From Candidatus Methylomirabilota bacterium (GTDB lineage: Bacteria; Methylomirabilota; Methylomirabilia; Methylomirabilales; CSP1-5), in NCBI GenBank assembly GCA_022615475.1, contig JAKEGQ010000002.1:1-6411 (forward strand): 6,411 nt of DNA. Reading direction: 5' to 3'. The first letter of the stretch is position 1, and each line of letters starts with the position of its first letter. A model generated the notes under the pieces. That model searched no databases. It was not told where the DNA came from and saw only the letters and a list, made by a program, of their open reading frames with translations. Below are positions 1 through 5,004 of the stretch, piece by piece. The position numbers were made by a program, and so were the translations under genes.

Positions 1-864
1 CTCCCCCATATCCCCGGCTGCGATATTGCCGGCGAGGTCACAGCAGTCGGCGAGCTGTGCACGCGGGTCAAGGTCGGGGAGCCCGTCGTGATCTCCCCGG
101 GCAGAAGCTGCGGGCAGTGCGCCCGCTGCCTCGAGGGTCGCGACAACCTGTGCCCAAGCTACCAGATCATCGGCGGCTACGGCCTCGACGGCGGATATGC
201 TGAGGCGATCGCGGTCCCGGAGGTGAACGTCCTTCCCCTTCCCAAGGGCATGGATTTTGTCCACGCCGCCGCATTCCCGCTTACCTTCCTCACCGCCTGG
301 AACATGCTCGTAACGTTAGGAAACGTCCGACCCGGTCAGACCGTGCTGGTCATGGGTGCCGGGAGCGGGGTGGGCGTCGCGGCACTACAGATCGCCAAGC
401 TGTTTGGCGCCACCGTCCTGGCCGCCGCCAGCACCGGCGAGAAGCTGGCAAAGGCGCAAGACCTTGGGGCAGACCACGGCATTAACTACCGGGACCAGGC
501 GATCGGGCAGGAGGTAAAGCGGCTCACGGAGCGACGCGGCGTCGACATCATCTTCGAGCACGTGGGTGGCGAGACCTGGAAGGAGCTCATCCCCATCCTT
601 TCTGCCGACGGCACGCTCGTCACCTGCGGGGCCACGAGTGGCCCCATCGCCGAGACCGACATCCGGTACCTCTTCATGCGGCAGCTTCGGATCCAGGGGG
701 CCTACATGGGGAGCAAGGCCGATCTGCTCACCGTCCTGTCGCTGGTCGAGGCAGGGAAGCTGAAACCGGTGGTGGACCAGGCTCTTCCCCTTGCCGAGGC
801 GCCCCAGGCCCACCGTCTCCTCGAGGACCGGCGGCAGTTCGGCAAGGTTGTCCTCACGATCTGA
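1..864 (+). CDS. Zinc-binding medium-chain dehydrogenase/reductase (alcohol dehydrogenase-like), 5' end outside window
   Basis: The reading frame is open from base 1 to the TGA at 862-864, giving 287 residues; about 50-60 N-terminal residues of a family usually near 340 are missing. A structural zinc lobe is visible as C-x2-C-x2-C-x7-C in SCGQCARCLEGRDNLC (nt 106-153). The Rossmann fold follows, with GAGSGVG at about window residues 119-125 and the typical GADHGINY strand. After the second beta strand the sequence is AAASTGEK rather than an acidic residue, which suggests NADP(H) preference (inference). The usual catalytic GHE motif is GCD here (PGCDIAGEV), so one catalytic-zinc ligand is changed, as in several quinone-reductase-like branches. 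It ends with the family-typical RRQFGKVVL. It probably catalyses NAD(P)H-dependent oxidation or reduction of an alcohol, aldehyde or enone; the substrate cannot be read. It converges on the bactofilin gene. Confidence 0.9.
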   Translation, partial: LPHIPGCDIAGEVTAVGELCTRVKVGEPVVISPGRSCGQCARCLEGRDNLCPSYQIIGGYGLDGGYAEAIAVPEVNVLPLPKGMDFVHAAAFPLTFLTAWNMLVTLGNVRPGQTVLVMGAGSGVGVAALQIAKLFGATVLAAASTGEKLAKAQDLGADHGINYRDQAIGQEVKRLTERRGVDIIFEHVGGETWKELIPILSADGTLVTCGATSGPIAETDIRYLFMRQLRIQGAYMGSKADLLTVLSLVEAGKLKPVVDQALPLAEAPQAHRLLEDRRQFGKVVLTI

Positions 865-916
865 CGTCTCGGTTGTTCTCCCAGTACCAGGGCAGACACA
901 GAGGGGACTGCGGGGT

Positions 917-1028
917 CCCTAGTGGCGTTCCAACTATTTTCCCCGAACGCCAGCCGCTCACTGCACCGAGCGAGCAGGCCGAAGTATGAGGCTCGGACTA
1001 GGCCAAACAACTTGGAACGGCACTAGGG
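917..1028. repeat. Long inverted repeat between convergent genes (MITE-like element or bidirectional terminator)
   Basis: Positions 917-933 (CCCTAGTGGCGTTCCAA) match the reverse complement of 1012-1028 at 16 of 17 bases, with a central G/G mismatch. The arms enclose 78 bp. Two smaller hairpins lie in or across the interior: TGGCGTTC (923-930) with GAACGCCA (945-952), and CCGAGC (966-971) with GCTCGG (991-996). There is no T-run beside any stem, so this is not a classical intrinsic terminator, though it sits where a bidirectional terminator for the convergent dehydrogenase and bactofilin genes would be expected. The right arm contains the bactofilin stop codon (1023-1025). A small non-autonomous transposable element is the alternative; no clear target duplication is seen. 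Confidence 0.5.
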
Positions 1029-1412
1029 CACGACCGACGACGTCACATTCTCCGGGGCGACAGCGGCTTCGGCCTCCTGTTGCGAGATATGGATCTGCCC
1101 GAGAATGGTGGCGCCCGGCTCGACTAACAGTTCCGGACTCACCACGTCCCCCTTCAATCGGCACGGGGCCCGGAGGATGAGGCGAACGCGCGCGACGACA
1201 TCCCCGTCGACGACGCCGGCGATGTCCGCCTCCGTCGCCTCGATGCACCCGTGGATCTTCCCGTCTGAATCGACCTGGACGAGCCCATCGATTTCGATCC
1301 TGCCCTCCACCTCGCCGTCACATACGAAGTCGCCTGCCCCCAGCACATCCCCGACGAAGCGAAGGCCCTTGGCCAGATAACTTTCCCTCACCGCTTCCTG
1401 ATTCCAAAACAT
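1023..1412 (-). CDS. Bactofilin family polymer-forming cytoskeletal protein
   Basis: The product is 129 residues beginning MFWNQEAVRESYL. The start at 1412 is chosen over upstream ATGs (1433, 1517) because GGAGGTGAG (1425-1417) lies 8 nt ahead of it and the family core follows directly. From about residue 18 to 110 the chain is a run of short beta repeats with regular glycines and hydrophobics (VGDVLGAGDFVCDGEVEG, GKIHGCIEATEADIAG, CRLKGDVVSPELLVEPG), the right-handed beta-helix pattern of bactofilins (DUF583). These proteins self-assemble without nucleotide into filaments, usually at the inner face of the membrane, and position envelope or morphogenesis factors. Both termini are short and non-repetitive, as in the family. 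The gene is divergent from the GGDEF gene with 44 bp between start codons and has a sigma-54-like promoter. The C-terminal few residues and stop lie in the arm of an inverted repeat and may have been altered by it. Confidence 0.88.
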   Translation of the reverse strand: MFWNQEAVRESYLAKGLRFVGDVLGAGDFVCDGEVEGRIEIDGLVQVDSDGKIHGCIEATEADIAGVVDGDVVARVRLILRAPCRLKGDVVSPELLVEPGATILGQIHISQQEAEAAVAPENVTSSVVP

Positions 1413-1438
1413 GCCGCTCACCTCCCGAACCATGCCGT

Positions 1439-1454
1439 AGCAATCGCCATGCCA
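1439..1454 (-). promoter_or_regulatory. Candidate sigma-54 (-24/-12) promoter for the bactofilin gene
   Basis: On the minus strand 1454-1439 reads TGGCATGGCGATTGCT, against the RpoN consensus TGGCACG-N4-TTGCW. All positions match except one (T for C), and the GG (1453-1452) to GC (1441-1440) spacing is exact. The predicted start of transcription is near 1428. That gives a leader of about 16 nt which contains the whole Shine-Dalgarno of the bactofilin gene. The element lies immediately upstream of the GGDEF start codon, on the opposite strand. No enhancer-binding-protein site was identified. Confidence 0.55.
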
Positions 1455-1456
1455 GG

Positions 1457-2749
1457 ATGAGTCAGCACACCCCCTCGGTCGCCACGTCGCATTCCCTGGA
1501 GAACCTGGCACAATCATTGCTGAATCCCGCAGTCATGAGGCCGTTCACCACGCTTCTCACACCCGGTGGCTTCCTCTTGCTGGTGATCATGGCGGTCCTC
1601 CAATGGATCATGCCTCCGGCATCCCTTTCGGCCCTCGTCCAGATTTACCCCTACGCGGTTTTCGGAGCGGGGCTTTTCTTCGGCTTTCGCTTCCATCGGA
1701 GCCAGCTCCTGTTCGCCACCCTCGTCCTCGCGATCGCGGATAGGGCATTGTTACAGTATGCGGTCGGTGACGCTCCTATGGAGGGAGTCGGCCGCATTCT
1801 GTTCAATGCCGCCGCGGTCCTGGTGCCGCTGAATCTTGCGGGCCTTTCGTTCATCGCCGAACGAGGTCTCGTGACCGCCAGAGGTCTGCTGCGCCTCGTC
1901 ATCATTCTGACACAACTCCCCATTATGACCCTGCTCTGCCGCCCCGAGCAGGCGGGACTCGCCGCGCTGCTCGAGCACCGGCTGCTGGACATCCCGTTCG
2001 TCGGGGGGCTGCCGATCGCCCAGCCGGCCCTGCTGGCGTTCGGCATCGCGTTCATTCTGGTCACCGTCCGGTTCATCTGCCGCCCGAACCTTGTCGTGAG
2101 TAGCTTCATTTGGGCGCTCGTGGCCACGTTCCTCGCCCTGACCGCGGGTCACGTCGGGACCGTATCCACGCTCTACTTTGCCACCGCCGGACTCATCCTC
2201 GTGGTTTCAGTCATCGAGACCTCGTACGTCCTGGCCTACCGGGATGAGCTGACGGGTCTCAGGACCCGCCGAGCCCTCACCGAAGCGCTGCTCAAGCTCG
2301 GAGGCCGGTATGCAGTCGCCATGATTGACGTCGATCACTTCAAGAAGTTCAACGACGAGTATGGCCACGATGCGGGCGATCAGCTCCTCCGCATGCTCGC
2401 CTCGAAACTCACGAAGGTATTGGGCGATGACAAGGCGTTTCGCTATGGCGGTGAGGAATTCTGCATCCTCTTCTCCGGCCAGTCGATCCAGGATGCCATC
2501 CCTCACCTCGAAACGCTCAGACGGGCGGTCGAGGCTTCGCCTCTCACTCTCCGCGGTCTTGACCGCCCGACCCAGAAACCAAGAGAATCCAAGTCGGACG
2601 GCGCACAAAGACAGACGGCCTCCGTCACCGTCAGCATCGGCGTCGCCGAAGCGAAGGACCGGAACACCGATCCGGAACACGTGATCAAGGCGGCGGACGA
2701 GGCCCTGTACCGCGCCAAGAACACCGGGCGCAATATGGTCAGCGTCTAG
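1457..2749 (+). CDS. Membrane-anchored GGDEF diguanylate cyclase with an N-terminal multi-pass domain
   Basis: The product is 430 residues. Residues 1-260 contain about eight hydrophobic segments (roughly 37-54, 58-77, 83-101, 113-133, 143-161, 190-207, 211-230, 234-259), a possible membrane sensor not assignable to a named domain by eye. Residues 262-430 are a GGDEF domain: RDELTGL (262-268), DVDHFKKFND (291-300, metal-binding D291), GGEEF (331-335), TVSIGVAE (391-398), ALYRAKNTGRN (417-427). The signature is intact, so synthesis of cyclic di-GMP from two GTP is expected. The inhibitory I-site is degenerate: LGDD occupies the place of RxxD, so product feedback is probably lost. A charged stretch at about 366-388 (RGLDRPTQKPRESKSD) is longer than usual in this part of the fold. 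The ATG at 1457 has only a poorly placed AGG just upstream; the next in-frame ATG (1535) is no better. It is divergent from the bactofilin, so a c-di-GMP/envelope link is possible but unproven. Confidence 0.92.
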   Translation: MSQHTPSVATSHSLENLAQSLLNPAVMRPFTTLLTPGGFLLLVIMAVLQWIMPPASLSALVQIYPYAVFGAGLFFGFRFHRSQLLFATLVLAIADRALLQYAVGDAPMEGVGRILFNAAAVLVPLNLAGLSFIAERGLVTARGLLRLVIILTQLPIMTLLCRPEQAGLAALLEHRLLDIPFVGGLPIAQPALLAFGIAFILVTVRFICRPNLVVSSFIWALVATFLALTAGHVGTVSTLYFATAGLILVVSVIETSYVLAYRDELTGLRTRRALTEALLKLGGRYAVAMIDVDHFKKFNDEYGHDAGDQLLRMLASKLTKVLGDDKAFRYGGEEFCILFSGQSIQDAIPHLETLRRAVEASPLTLRGLDRPTQKPRESKSDGAQRQTASVTVSIGVAEAKDRNTDPEHVIKAADEALYRAKNTGRNMVSV

Positions 2750-2751
2750 CC

Positions 2752-2778
2752 CCGGCATCCCCACGGGAGGGATGGCGG
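2752..2778 (+). other. Hairpin just after the GGDEF gene, weak terminator candidate
   Basis: CATCCC (2756-2761) pairs with GGGATG (2769-2774) across a 7-nt loop, and CCG (2752-2754) with CGG (2776-2778) beyond a G/G mismatch. The stem begins two bases after the TAG of the GGDEF gene. Only a TTT at 2788-2790 follows, at a distance, so factor-independent termination would be weak. Confidence 0.3.
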
Positions 2779-2817
2779 CCGTCGGCCTTTCGCTGGTGCA
2801 CCGGGTGGCGCTTGGTG

Positions 2818-2823
2818 TATGAT
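2818..2823 (+). promoter_or_regulatory. Possible -10 box for the selenoprotein gene
   Basis: TATGAT (2818-2823) matches the sigma-70 -10 consensus at five of six positions and lies 33 nt upstream of the ATG at 2857, suggesting transcription from about 2830. No good -35 hexamer is seen at 16-18 bp upstream; the best is a poor TGGTGC at 2794-2799. The gene has its own terminator, which favours a separate promoter over read-through from the GGDEF gene. Confidence 0.35.
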
Positions 2824-2856
2824 AGAGTGCCCATAACCAATGACGGAGGTGATCTG

Positions 2857-3072
2857 ATGGCACCCAACGTCGTCATCTACGGGAAGGATGGGTGACCGTT
2901 CACCTCGGCGGCCCGGGAGGAGTACGCCAGGCGGAATGTCGCTGTTCGGTACGTCGATGTGAAGAGGGACACAAAGGCCCTCGAGGAGATGCTGAAGGCC
3001 TCTCGGGGAGTGCGAGAGGTGCCAATTATCGTCGAAGATGGCAAGGTCACCGTCGGCTTCGGTGGAACCTGA
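2857..3072 (+). CDS. Uxx-type glutaredoxin-like selenoprotein (in-frame TGA = selenocysteine at residue 13)
   Basis: ATG at 2857 follows GGAGG (2845-2849) by 7 nt. The frame reads MAPNVVIYGKDG, then TGA (2893-2895), then PFTSAAREEYARRN and onward to a TGA at 3070-3072. With the first TGA as Sec the product is 71 residues with a thioredoxin/glutaredoxin fold: strand VVIYGKDG, redox motif U13-P-F-T16 at the head of helix 1, strand VAVRYVDV, helix LEEMLKASRG, the cis-proline segment REVPIIVEDG (P56), and VTVGFGGT at the end. This pattern matches what I recall as the Uxx-star glutaredoxin-like (seleno)protein family, where CxxC is replaced by U/C-x-x-S/T. There is no cysteine anywhere in the 71 residues, so U13 is the only chalcogen residue and the resolving partner must be glutathione, another thiol, or a second Sec (see findings). 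Expected role: a cytosolic thiol/peroxide redox protein; the substrate is unknown. Conserved coding on both sides of the TGA argues against a pseudogene. Sec machinery (selA, selB, selC, selD) must be elsewhere in the genome. Confidence 0.85.
2903..2931 (+). promoter_or_regulatory. Candidate bacterial SECIS hairpin for the Sec13 TGA
   Basis: Directly downstream of the TGA at 2893-2895 the coding RNA can fold in two ways. Fold A: CCTC-GG (2903-2908) with CC (2913-2914) and GAGG (2917-2920), loop CGGC, two bulged G. Fold B: CCT (2903-2905) with AGG (2929-2931) and GGCG (2907-2910) with CGCC (2925-2928), enclosing a 14-nt G-rich loop. In both, unpaired GG lies about 15-25 nt after the TGA, near the range for SelB-recognised bSECIS loops. 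Which fold forms cannot be decided by eye. Confidence 0.45.
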
Positions 3073-3081
3073 GAGGTCTGA

Positions 3082-3097
3082 GGCCAGGGTCCTGGCC
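3082..3097 (+). promoter_or_regulatory. Hairpin with GGTC loop after the apparent stop, candidate second SECIS
   Basis: GGCCAG (3082-3087) pairs perfectly with CTGGCC (3092-3097) around the tetraloop GGTC (3088-3091). The loop begins 15 nt after the TGA at 3070-3072. A lower stem GGTCTGA (3075-3081) with TCAGGCC (3104-3110) is possible but competes with the terminator stem. No T-run follows, so it is not itself a terminator. The GGU at the start of a small apical loop and the spacing from a TGA resemble the E. coli fdhF bSECIS. Confidence 0.35.
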
Positions 3098-3106
3098 ATC
3101 GGTTCA

Positions 3107-3145
3107 GGCCGTCCATCCCGTGTGGGGTGGACGGCCTTTTTCTTT
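3107..3145 (+). terminator. Strong rho-independent terminator of the selenoprotein gene
   Basis: GGCCGTCCATCCC (3107-3119) pairs with GGGGTGGACGGCC (3124-3136): 13 pairs with one G-U wobble, loop GTGT, followed by TTTTTCTTT (3137-3145). It lies about 35 nt after the apparent stop. The minus-strand copy of the stem is not followed by a T-run, so it should act mainly on plus-strand transcripts, although the convergent YihY gene ends just beyond it. Confidence 0.88.
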
Positions 3146-3166
3146 CCCCCGGAGAATCGGGCCGGC

Positions 3167-4066
3167 CTAAGCCTCCCGATGCTTGCGTAGACTCCGCCGG
3201 GAGTGAACCTCGGCCACCTCTGCGCCCAACAACAGGATCAAAGCGGTGCAATAGATCCACAGGACCAGACCCACCAGCGCGCCTAGCGGCCCATAGAGTC
3301 GATCGTGAGGGGCATAATAGAGGAGGTAGTAGCTGTACAGCTCCCTCGCCCCCTGCCACAGGATGGAGGCAATGAGCGCGCCCAGGACTGCAGAGCGGAG
3401 GGGGACCGCCCGGGCCGGCGCCATGAGGTAAATGAGGAGAAAGACCACCAGCATGAGGACGAAGGGGAGAGGGAGCGCAACGTAGTGCCACAGCGGGGCC
3501 AGCTTGGCGTTCACGGACTGGGCGTAGGGCCGCAAGACGTCGAAGTAACTCAAGAGATCACTGGCGAGGGACCAGACGGCCACGAGGAGGGGAGAGATCA
3601 GAAAAGACAGGAGCAGCAGCGTCCCCGAGGTCGCCATCATGATAAATCCCACCATTTTTCGATAGAAGTATCCCCGGGTCTCCTTGGCCCGCTGGATGAT
3701 ATTGATGGCTCGTTCTACCGTTTCGAACGCCCCGTTGGCCACCCAGAGGAAGGAGAGGAGGGCGAGGATGCCGGCGACGGTCCTCGTAGCGATGACGGAT
3801 TGGAGGAGGTCCTCGACCCGACCGACCACCGGGAGCGGAAGAAGCTCAGTAATGACTGTGACCACACGCTCGACCGCGCCCTCGGAGGACCCCATGATGT
3901 AGCCCAGGAAGGCCACCCCCAGGAAGATCAGCGGAATGATCGAAAGGAGGGCATAGAAGGAGATGGCGGCAGCCAAGAGTGTGCATTCATCGGCACGGAA
4001 CCCCTCGAGCACCTCGAGAAAAAACGATGGGTGCCGTGGTTCGATGGTCTTGTCGTCCTTCGCCAT
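3167..4066 (-). CDS. YihY/virulence factor BrkB family inner-membrane protein
   Basis: The product is 299 residues, close to the usual family length, with six hydrophobic segments at about 28-58, 95-113, 138-161, 191-214, 226-245 and 259-281. Family hallmarks are the N-terminal LAAAISFYALLSIIPLIF (31-48), the FLWVANGAFETVERAIN segment (106-122) and the C-terminal YGPLGALVGLVLWIYCTALI (258-277) followed by LLLGAEVAEV. The biochemical role of this family is not settled; the old ribonuclease BN label is known to be wrong. The ATG at 4066 has GAGGG a few bases upstream. It begins 21 nt after the scaffold gene stop (4088) on the same strand, so the two are very probably one operon. It converges on the selenoprotein gene. 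Confidence 0.92.
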   Translation of the reverse strand: MAKDDKTIEPRHPSFFLEVLEGFRADECTLLAAAISFYALLSIIPLIFLGVAFLGYIMGSSEGAVERVVTVITELLPLPVVGRVEDLLQSVIATRTVAGILALLSFLWVANGAFETVERAINIIQRAKETRGYFYRKMVGFIMMATSGTLLLLSFLISPLLVAVWSLASDLLSYFDVLRPYAQSVNAKLAPLWHYVALPLPFVLMLVVFLLIYLMAPARAVPLRSAVLGALIASILWQGARELYSYYLLYYAPHDRLYGPLGALVGLVLWIYCTALILLLGAEVAEVHSRRSLRKHREA

Positions 4067-4087
4067 CCGCCCTCGCTGAACGACCCT

Positions 4088-4477
4088 CTAGCCCTCTTCT
4101 CCCGGCCAGCGCTGCAGCCCGTACAGGCCGGTCTTCAGCACCTTCAGGGCCAGGAGCCCGCACTTCAGGCGAATCGGGCTGAGCGGCACCCCCAAGGCCT
4201 CGAGCATCTCTTCCTTGCTGAAGGCCCTGACCCGCTCCAGCGATGCCCCCTTAATCCTCTCGGTCAGGAGGGAGGCCGCCGCCTGACTAATGGCGCAGCC
4301 CTGCCCTTTGAAGCGGACATCGGCCACGTGCCCCTCGCGGAGCTTCAGGTCGATCCGGATCCGGTCCCCGCAGAGAGGGTTATCTTCCTCGTGCGTGACA
4401 TCCGGATCCTCCAGCGTCCCGAAGTTTCGGGGTCGCTTATAGTGATCGAGGATGAATTCTCGATAGAAGTCGTCCAT
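4088..4477 (-). CDS. NifU/SufU-like Fe-S cluster assembly scaffold protein
   Basis: The 129-residue product starts MDDFYREFILDHYKRPRNFG, the usual N-terminus of SufU/IscU-type scaffolds, so the start at 4477 is preferred to upstream ATGs (4510, 4549). Three conserved ligands are visible: C36 in NPLCGDRI with D38, C61 in GQGCAISQAAASLL, and C106 in SPIRLKCGLLALKVL. It is expected to receive sulfur and iron to build clusters, or to act as a zinc-dependent sulfur acceptor as SufU does. Sequence around C106 is SufU-like (Lys before Cys, not the His-Cys of IscU), yet C61 to C106 is 45 residues, the IscU spacing, so the roughly 20-residue SufU insertion is absent. GAGG lies 9 nt upstream of the ATG. 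No cysteine desulfurase or other suf/isc gene is adjacent; the operon partner is the YihY gene. Confidence 0.9.
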   Translation of the reverse strand: MDDFYREFILDHYKRPRNFGTLEDPDVTHEEDNPLCGDRIRIDLKLREGHVADVRFKGQGCAISQAAASLLTERIKGASLERVRAFSKEEMLEALGVPLSPIRLKCGLLALKVLKTGLYGLQRWPGEEG

Positions 4478-4520
4478 ACCCTCAGGCCTCGACGCCAGTG
4501 CAGATCCCATGCCACGAGTA

Positions 4521-4549
4521 CATATACTAGAGGAGTGCCGAGGACGCAA
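4521..4549 (-). promoter_or_regulatory. Candidate sigma-70 promoter for the scaffold-yihY operon
   Basis: On the minus strand TTGCGT (4549-4544) is followed after exactly 17 bp by TATATG (4526-4521). These match three and four of six consensus positions. Predicted transcription start is near 4514, giving a leader of roughly 37 nt before the ATG at 4477. No other better pair is seen in this gap. Confidence 0.4.
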
Positions 4550-4615
4550 CTTCGATCACTCGGGGTGAGGTAGGCGGGCCGCCTCAATCTGACCGGAGCC
4601 TCGTGCATTCCCTGG

Positions 4616-4635
4616 GTTTCGAGAATTCTCGAAAC
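4616..4635. repeat. 20-bp perfect palindrome
   Basis: GTTTCGAGAATTCTCGAAAC is identical to its reverse complement over all 20 bases, with no spacer. It lies in non-coding DNA about 70 bp upstream of the scaffold operon promoter. It could be a dimeric regulator operator, a recombination site or the end of a repeat element. No T-run follows, so it is not a terminator. Confidence 0.6.
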
Positions 4636-4780
4636 ATGCGAACAAGGAGCGGGGTCCCAACCGGTCTCCCATCGTCACGCCGCCCAGCGCCCGGAAATCA
4701 CTTCGGCCCCCTCGCGCCTCTGGGCGCCTTTCCCTTGCTTCTCCGGGGGAATAAGAAATTCGCGCCCGACCCCCGTTTCC

Positions 4781-4826
4781 GGAATTCACGGTCACGCAAG
4801 AGTTAGGTATGGTGTCCCCGGAATTC
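4781..4826 (-). repeat. REP-like dispersed repeat motif at the hsdR breakpoint
   Basis: On the minus strand GAATTCCGGGGACACC (4826-4811) is followed by ATACCTAAC and then, after an A/C-rich run, a second GAATTCC (4787-4781). From memory, GAATTCCGGGGACA(C/G)-type strings followed by ATAC-TTAAT recur in intergenic DNA of many bacteria, often near REP-associated tyrosine transposases. The assignment is by recollection only. No transposase gene is in the window. Confidence 0.35.
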
Positions 4827-5004
4827 GGACGAGCCGCGCCAGCGCATCCCATAGCCGCTGCTTCAGCACCACCGCGCCGTAGTCCTCTCGCTCGGCAAAA
4901 AGCTCCCCCGGCGCGATCTCCGGCCCATGCCTGACCGTCCAGCCCAGACTTTCCAGCCAGTCAAGCGCCGCCTCCTCGACAACCGATTCGATCAAACGCG
5001 TCAT
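4792..5004 (-). pseudogene. hsdR: Truncated type I restriction endonuclease R subunit (N-terminal fragment)
   Basis: The 70-codon frame begins [20 protein letters not shown] and continues [38 protein letters not shown]. This is the recognisable N-terminus of one group of HsdR proteins (ESxVE, AALxWLxSLG, GPxIAPGE, ERxxYGxVVLxxRLxxALARLNP). After L58 (about 4831) homology stops abruptly and [12 protein letters not shown] plus a TGA follows, translated from repeat-like DNA. Full HsdR proteins are around 1000 residues with PD-(D/E)xK nuclease and DEAD-type helicase domains, so over 90 percent is missing and no nuclease activity is possible. Its ATG overlaps the TGA of the ATPase gene by 4 bp (5001-5004), indicating the intact ancestor was translationally coupled to the ATPase. 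A new small peptide is possible but there is no sign of selection for it. Confidence 0.75.

Larger units (their letters stand above)
4550..4830. other. Non-coding accessory stretch, probable degraded mobile or repeat-derived DNA
   Basis: No convincing gene is present: the short open frames on both strands are rich in Arg, Gly and Pro and read through palindromes. The stretch holds a 20-bp perfect palindrome (4616-4635), a possible CGGGGG/CCCCCG stem (4744-4749 with 4770-4775), and two CCGGAATTC copies (4779-4787 and 4818-4826). Its right boundary coincides with the loss of hsdR homology, so it probably replaced the rest of that gene. It cannot be tied to a named element by eye. Confidence 0.4.

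Noticed and set aside
2207..2863. A 218-codon minus-strand open frame opposite the GGDEF domain
   Set aside because: Antisense shadow of a domain with all catalytic motifs intact on the plus strand.
2857..2895. Selenoprotein gene as a pseudogene with a nonsense mutation
   Set aside because: The TGA is exactly at the redox-active Cys position, the frame after it is fully conserved in family pattern, and the expression signals are intact. This is better explained by selenocysteine.
3107..3136. Bidirectional terminator for the YihY gene
   Set aside because: On the minus strand the stem is followed by TGAACC with no T-run, so it cannot be supported as an intrinsic terminator in that direction.
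2877..3491. A 204-codon minus-strand open frame across the selenoprotein gene and terminator
   Set aside because: It runs through a strong intrinsic terminator and the end of the YihY gene in the wrong frame, and is Pro/Arg/Ser-rich without any motif.
3305..4573. A 422-codon plus-strand open frame opposite the YihY and scaffold genes
   Set aside because: It is the antisense of two well-supported genes; composition is extremely rich in Glu, Gly, Arg, His and Asp with no domain, and no ribosome binding site decides a start.
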